From NCBI GenBank assembly GCA_905201915.1, contig CAJKQE010000051.1, positions 1 to 15,123 of the forward strand: a stretch of 15,123 bases of DNA, read 5' to 3'. A program made the position numbers and the translations under genes. Below the pieces are notes generated by a model. The model ran no database searches, was not told the origin of the DNA, and saw only the letters and a list, made by a program, of their open reading frames with translations. Origin of the DNA: an uncultured Lachnospiraceae bacterium (GTDB lineage: Bacteria; Bacillota; Clostridia; Lachnospirales; Lachnospiraceae). Of the stretch, positions 13,073 to 15,123 are shown one piece after another (position 1 is the stretch's first letter; every line of letters starts with the position of its first letter).

Positions 13073-14163
13073 AGAATTTCGTCAAGCTGTTCTTCTGTTA
13101 ATTCAATATGATAAAAGAGTTCATAAAATTTAGTTACTTCTTTTCGAATATCTTCGGTGTAAACTTCCGGATAAACAATATTTCCAAGCCAAGGAATACC
13201 GATAAAACGATTGACAGAAGGAGGATTGTTAATGTAGCTGTATGGAATATCAGGAATTTGATAAACCTGTTTATTCTTTACAGCTTCTAAATCCTGCCAT
13301 GCGGGATCATTTAAAAGCTTTTCATAAAGTTCTTTGGTGTCTGCTAAAACAATATCCGGATTCCAAAGGAAAATCTGTTCTAAGGAAACTTCACTTCCAC
13401 CGCCTGTAGAGGCTGCGTCAACTCTTGCAGCATTCACTGCACCGATTTGATCTACGATATCTCCATGAATAGAACCAGAGGCATTGGTATTTAAGCCGTC
13501 ACTTCCGGAAGCCAGGTAAATAGTCTTTTTCTCATCTTCTGATATGGATGCCGCTTTTTGAGAAGTATCTTCTAAAAGGTTTTTACAATATTTTGCAAGT
13601 TCTTCACATTCTTTTGTATTTCCGGTTAATTCTCCCAGCTGTGTATAGGCGCTTTCCATGGTAGGCAGAGTTGCTTCAATAAAGACAACAGGAATACCAA
13701 GCTGTTCACTTAAAGCATCTAATTCTTCATTGATATTTTCTTTTGCTTGTCCGATATCAATGATAAGCTCCGGTGCCGCTTCTAAAAGTGCTTCCATATT
13801 TAGATTGGCATTTTTACCATAGAACTGACCGAAAACAGGAAGAGAATAATAGCTGTCATCAATATAGCCTTCTGCTGTTTTTGGGAATTCTCTGGCAAGC
13901 CCGCAGAGTAAATCCGGTGCAGCAGTATATAACACTAACTGAGCCACAGGACCGGAAGGTGCAATTTTTTTCAATTCCTTTGGAATGGTTACAGTTCTTC
14001 CGACAGAGTCTGTAAAAGTGCGAGTTTCTTCTGTTTCAGGTTCTGTATTTTCTTGTGTTTGAGTTTCTTTCACAGGCTCTTTTGCAGGTTCTTCTTTTGA
14101 ACAGCCGGTAAAGCTAAAAAGTAGTGATACAGATAATAAAATAGTAAATAGTTTCTTTTTCAT
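13069..14163 (-). CDS. Metal-chelate ABC importer substrate-binding lipoprotein (FecB/BtuF-like)
   Basis: This 364-residue product begins MKKKLFTILLSVSLLFSFTGC, a lipoprotein signal with the modified cysteine at residue 21; position -3 of the lipobox is Phe rather than Leu, which is tolerable. A Glu/Thr-rich linker follows, then a periplasmic-binding-protein class III fold: 'TFTDSVGRTVTIPKELKKIA', 'LLEAAPELIIDIG', 'LYDSVGR'-like start replaced by 'FTDSVGR', 'VSLEQIFLWNPDIVLAD', and the end motif 'PPSVNRFIGIPWLGNIVYPE'. The family delivers ferric siderophores, haem, cobalamin or molybdate/tungstate to a FecCD permease; the cargo cannot be told from the sequence. Start 14163 is chosen because GGAGG lies five bases upstream; an ATG 17 codons earlier has no such site and would spoil the signal peptide. 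It is the last gene of the importer operon, 32 bases after the ATPase. Confidence 0.9.
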   Translation of the reverse strand: MKKKLFTILLSVSLLFSFTGCSKEEPAKEPVKETQTQENTEPETEETRTFTDSVGRTVTIPKELKKIAPSGPVAQLVLYTAAPDLLCGLAREFPKTAEGYIDDSYYSLPVFGQFYGKNANLNMEALLEAAPELIIDIGQAKENINEELDALSEQLGIPVVFIEATLPTMESAYTQLGELTGNTKECEELAKYCKNLLEDTSQKAASISEDEKKTIYLASGSDGLNTNASGSIHGDIVDQIGAVNAARVDAASTGGGSEVSLEQIFLWNPDIVLADTKELYEKLLNDPAWQDLEAVKNKQVYQIPDIPYSYINNPPSVNRFIGIPWLGNIVYPEVYTEDIRKEVTKFYELFYHIELTEEQLDEIL

Positions 14164-14195
14164 AAAATCCTCCATAAGTAAAATAAATAAAAAAA

Positions 14196-14965
14196 TTAAA
14201 TTTTGGGAATGCACACAGGTTGCGGAATATCAGAAGAGGTATAAAGCTGTATGGGAATATTGTATATTTCTTCTAATAGGGAAGCAGTAAGCACTTCCTG
14301 TGGTTTTCCCAGTGCCATAGTATTTCCATTATGTAAAACAAGCACTTTGTCTGCAAAAAGAAAAGCATGTTCCGGATTATGAGTGGAAAGCAGAACAAGA
14401 TATCCGAGGGCAGACAGTTGTTTTAATTTTTTTAAAAGACGGATTTGATTTCCATAGTCCAGATTTGAGCATGGTTCGTCCATAATAAGAATGGGGGCTT
14501 TTTGAGCAAGGGCTCTGGCAATCAAAACCATTTGTTGTTCTCCGCCGCTTAAATGAGAAAAAGAGCGGAAAGCATATTTTTCTATCCCCATAAGTCGGAG
14601 AGCTTCCATTGCGGTTTCTTTTTGTGTTTCCTTTGGTGTGGAAAAAGGAGAAAGGCTGGCAGTAGTTCCCATGAGAACCGTATCAAATACAGAAAAAGCA
14701 AAGCTTTGTTTATGTATTTGAGGAATATAGGCAATGAATTTTGCCAGTTCTTTTTCTTTCAAAGTTTTAATATTCTGTCCATCAAGAGAAATCTGCCCTG
14801 TATATTTTTTTGCAAATTTAAAATACATTGAAATAAGGTACTTTTTCCGGCACCGTTTTTTCCTAATATACACACAAATTTTCCTGTATCAAGAGAAAAA
14901 TGAATGTTTTTTAATAAAGGAGTTGTGTCGTAAGAAAAACACAGGGAATGTACGGATAAATTCAA
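14196..14965 (-). pseudogene. FecE-like ABC importer ATPase with an apparent one-base frameshift
   Basis: The protein is split over two frames. The first part, from a TTG at 14965 with AGAGGTGA upstream, holds the N-terminus and Walker A 'GKNGAGKST' (35-43). The second part, ending at 14196, holds the Q-loop 'IPQIHKQ', signature 'LSGGEQQ', Walker B 'ILIMDEP' and H-loop 'STHNPEH'. The break is in a run of seven T on the plus strand (14805-14811), A7 in the gene. An eighth A would join the halves as L-Q-K-K-Y-T-G-Q-I-S-L-D-G, an ordinary FecE-type sequence of about 256 residues. All other catalytic motifs are intact. It may be a sequencing error, a true mutation, phase variation, or programmed/transcriptional slippage. 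It lies between the permease (11-base gap) and the lipoprotein gene. Confidence 0.88.
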
Positions 14966-14976
14966 ATTATCACCTC

Positions 14977-15123
14977 TTAAAAATTACTTTCTTTCTTCAA
15001 AATCAGATATAAAAAAATAGGAACGCCAATAAAAGCAGTTAAAATTCCAATGGGAATTTCATTGGTAGCGCTCACACGGAAAGCCAGGCTGATATCCTGC
15101 GCAGCTTTCACTTTTCCAGGGAA
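14977..15123 (-). CDS. FecCD-type ABC importer permease, C-terminal fragment cut by window edge
   Basis: Only the last 48 codons are visible; the gene continues beyond the window. The end 'NEIPIGILTAFIGVPIFLYLILKK' matches the C-terminal membrane segment of FecCD/BtuC-type permeases (E-x-P-x-G-x-x-T-A-x-x-G-x-P-x-F). Such permeases form homo- or heterodimers that import siderophore, haem or cobalamin complexes. The stop lies 11 bases before the TTG start of the ATPase gene, and the gene order permease-ATPase-lipoprotein indicates one operon on the minus strand. Confidence 0.88.
   Translation of the reverse strand, partial: FPGKVKAAQDISLAFRVSATNEIPIGILTAFIGVPIFLYLILKKESNF

Noticed and set aside
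14196..14873. Start of the ABC ATPase at the second-frame ATG-like codon near 14873
   Set aside because: The first 20 or so residues would be an out-of-frame shadow of the Walker A region and the product would lack Walker A.
14734..15012. Plus-strand open frame near the right edge
   Set aside because: It is Phe/Ile/Lys-rich and antisense to the ABC ATPase and permease end, with no family resemblance.

Overview
The window is AT-rich chromosomal DNA with strong AGGAGG-type ribosome binding sites, TGnTATAAT-type extended -10 promoters, TTG and GTG starts, and tightly packed genes. Together with the gene families present (VanR/VanS-like pair, DUF6483-like protein, ferredoxin-tailed aldo/keto reductase, [4Fe-4S] enzymes) this suggests an anaerobic gut Firmicute, most likely Lachnospiraceae (Blautia-like). 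The taxonomic call is inference, not a search result. I see no tRNA, rRNA, CRISPR array, insertion sequence or phage gene, and no gene-free stretch over 300 bases.

Layout, left to right. (1) 2-1734: the 3' part of a MarR-family regulator followed 5 bases later by a MATE efflux pump, closed by a strong hairpin. (2) 1806-3109: an ECF-like sigma factor with a TTG start and an ATGA-overlapping single-pass membrane protein, probably its anti-sigma factor. (3) 3153-4713: an aldo/keto reductase with two C-terminal 4Fe-4S motifs and a DUF6483-like small protein, ending in a hairpin. (4) 4762-7656: a response regulator and histidine kinase very like VanR/VanS, then a serine D-Ala-D-Ala carboxypeptidase with its own promoter; this looks like a peptidoglycan-sensing module without the ligase genes of true glycopeptide resistance. 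(5) 7686-10417: an 886-residue SF2 helicase with two C-terminal hydrophobic segments and an unrecognised tail. (6) 10429-13072: a three-gene operon behind a near-consensus promoter and an 11-bp inverted repeat: a rhodanese/TtcA-like PP-loop fusion, LarB (nickel-pincer cofactor synthesis), and endonuclease III. (7) 13069-15123, minus strand: a FecB/FecE/FecCD-type metal-chelate ABC importer (permease cut by the window end, ATPase frameshifted, lipoprotein last), converging on and overlapping nth by 3 bases.

The points most worth a second look are the membrane-anchored helicase, the coupling of a rhodanese-TtcA-like sulfur transferase to LarB, the VanRS-like/carboxypeptidase cassette with hairpins placed over its promoters and ribosome binding site, and the single-base frameshift in an A7 run in the ABC ATPase. 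I did not find a convincing complete, wholly new multi-gene system.
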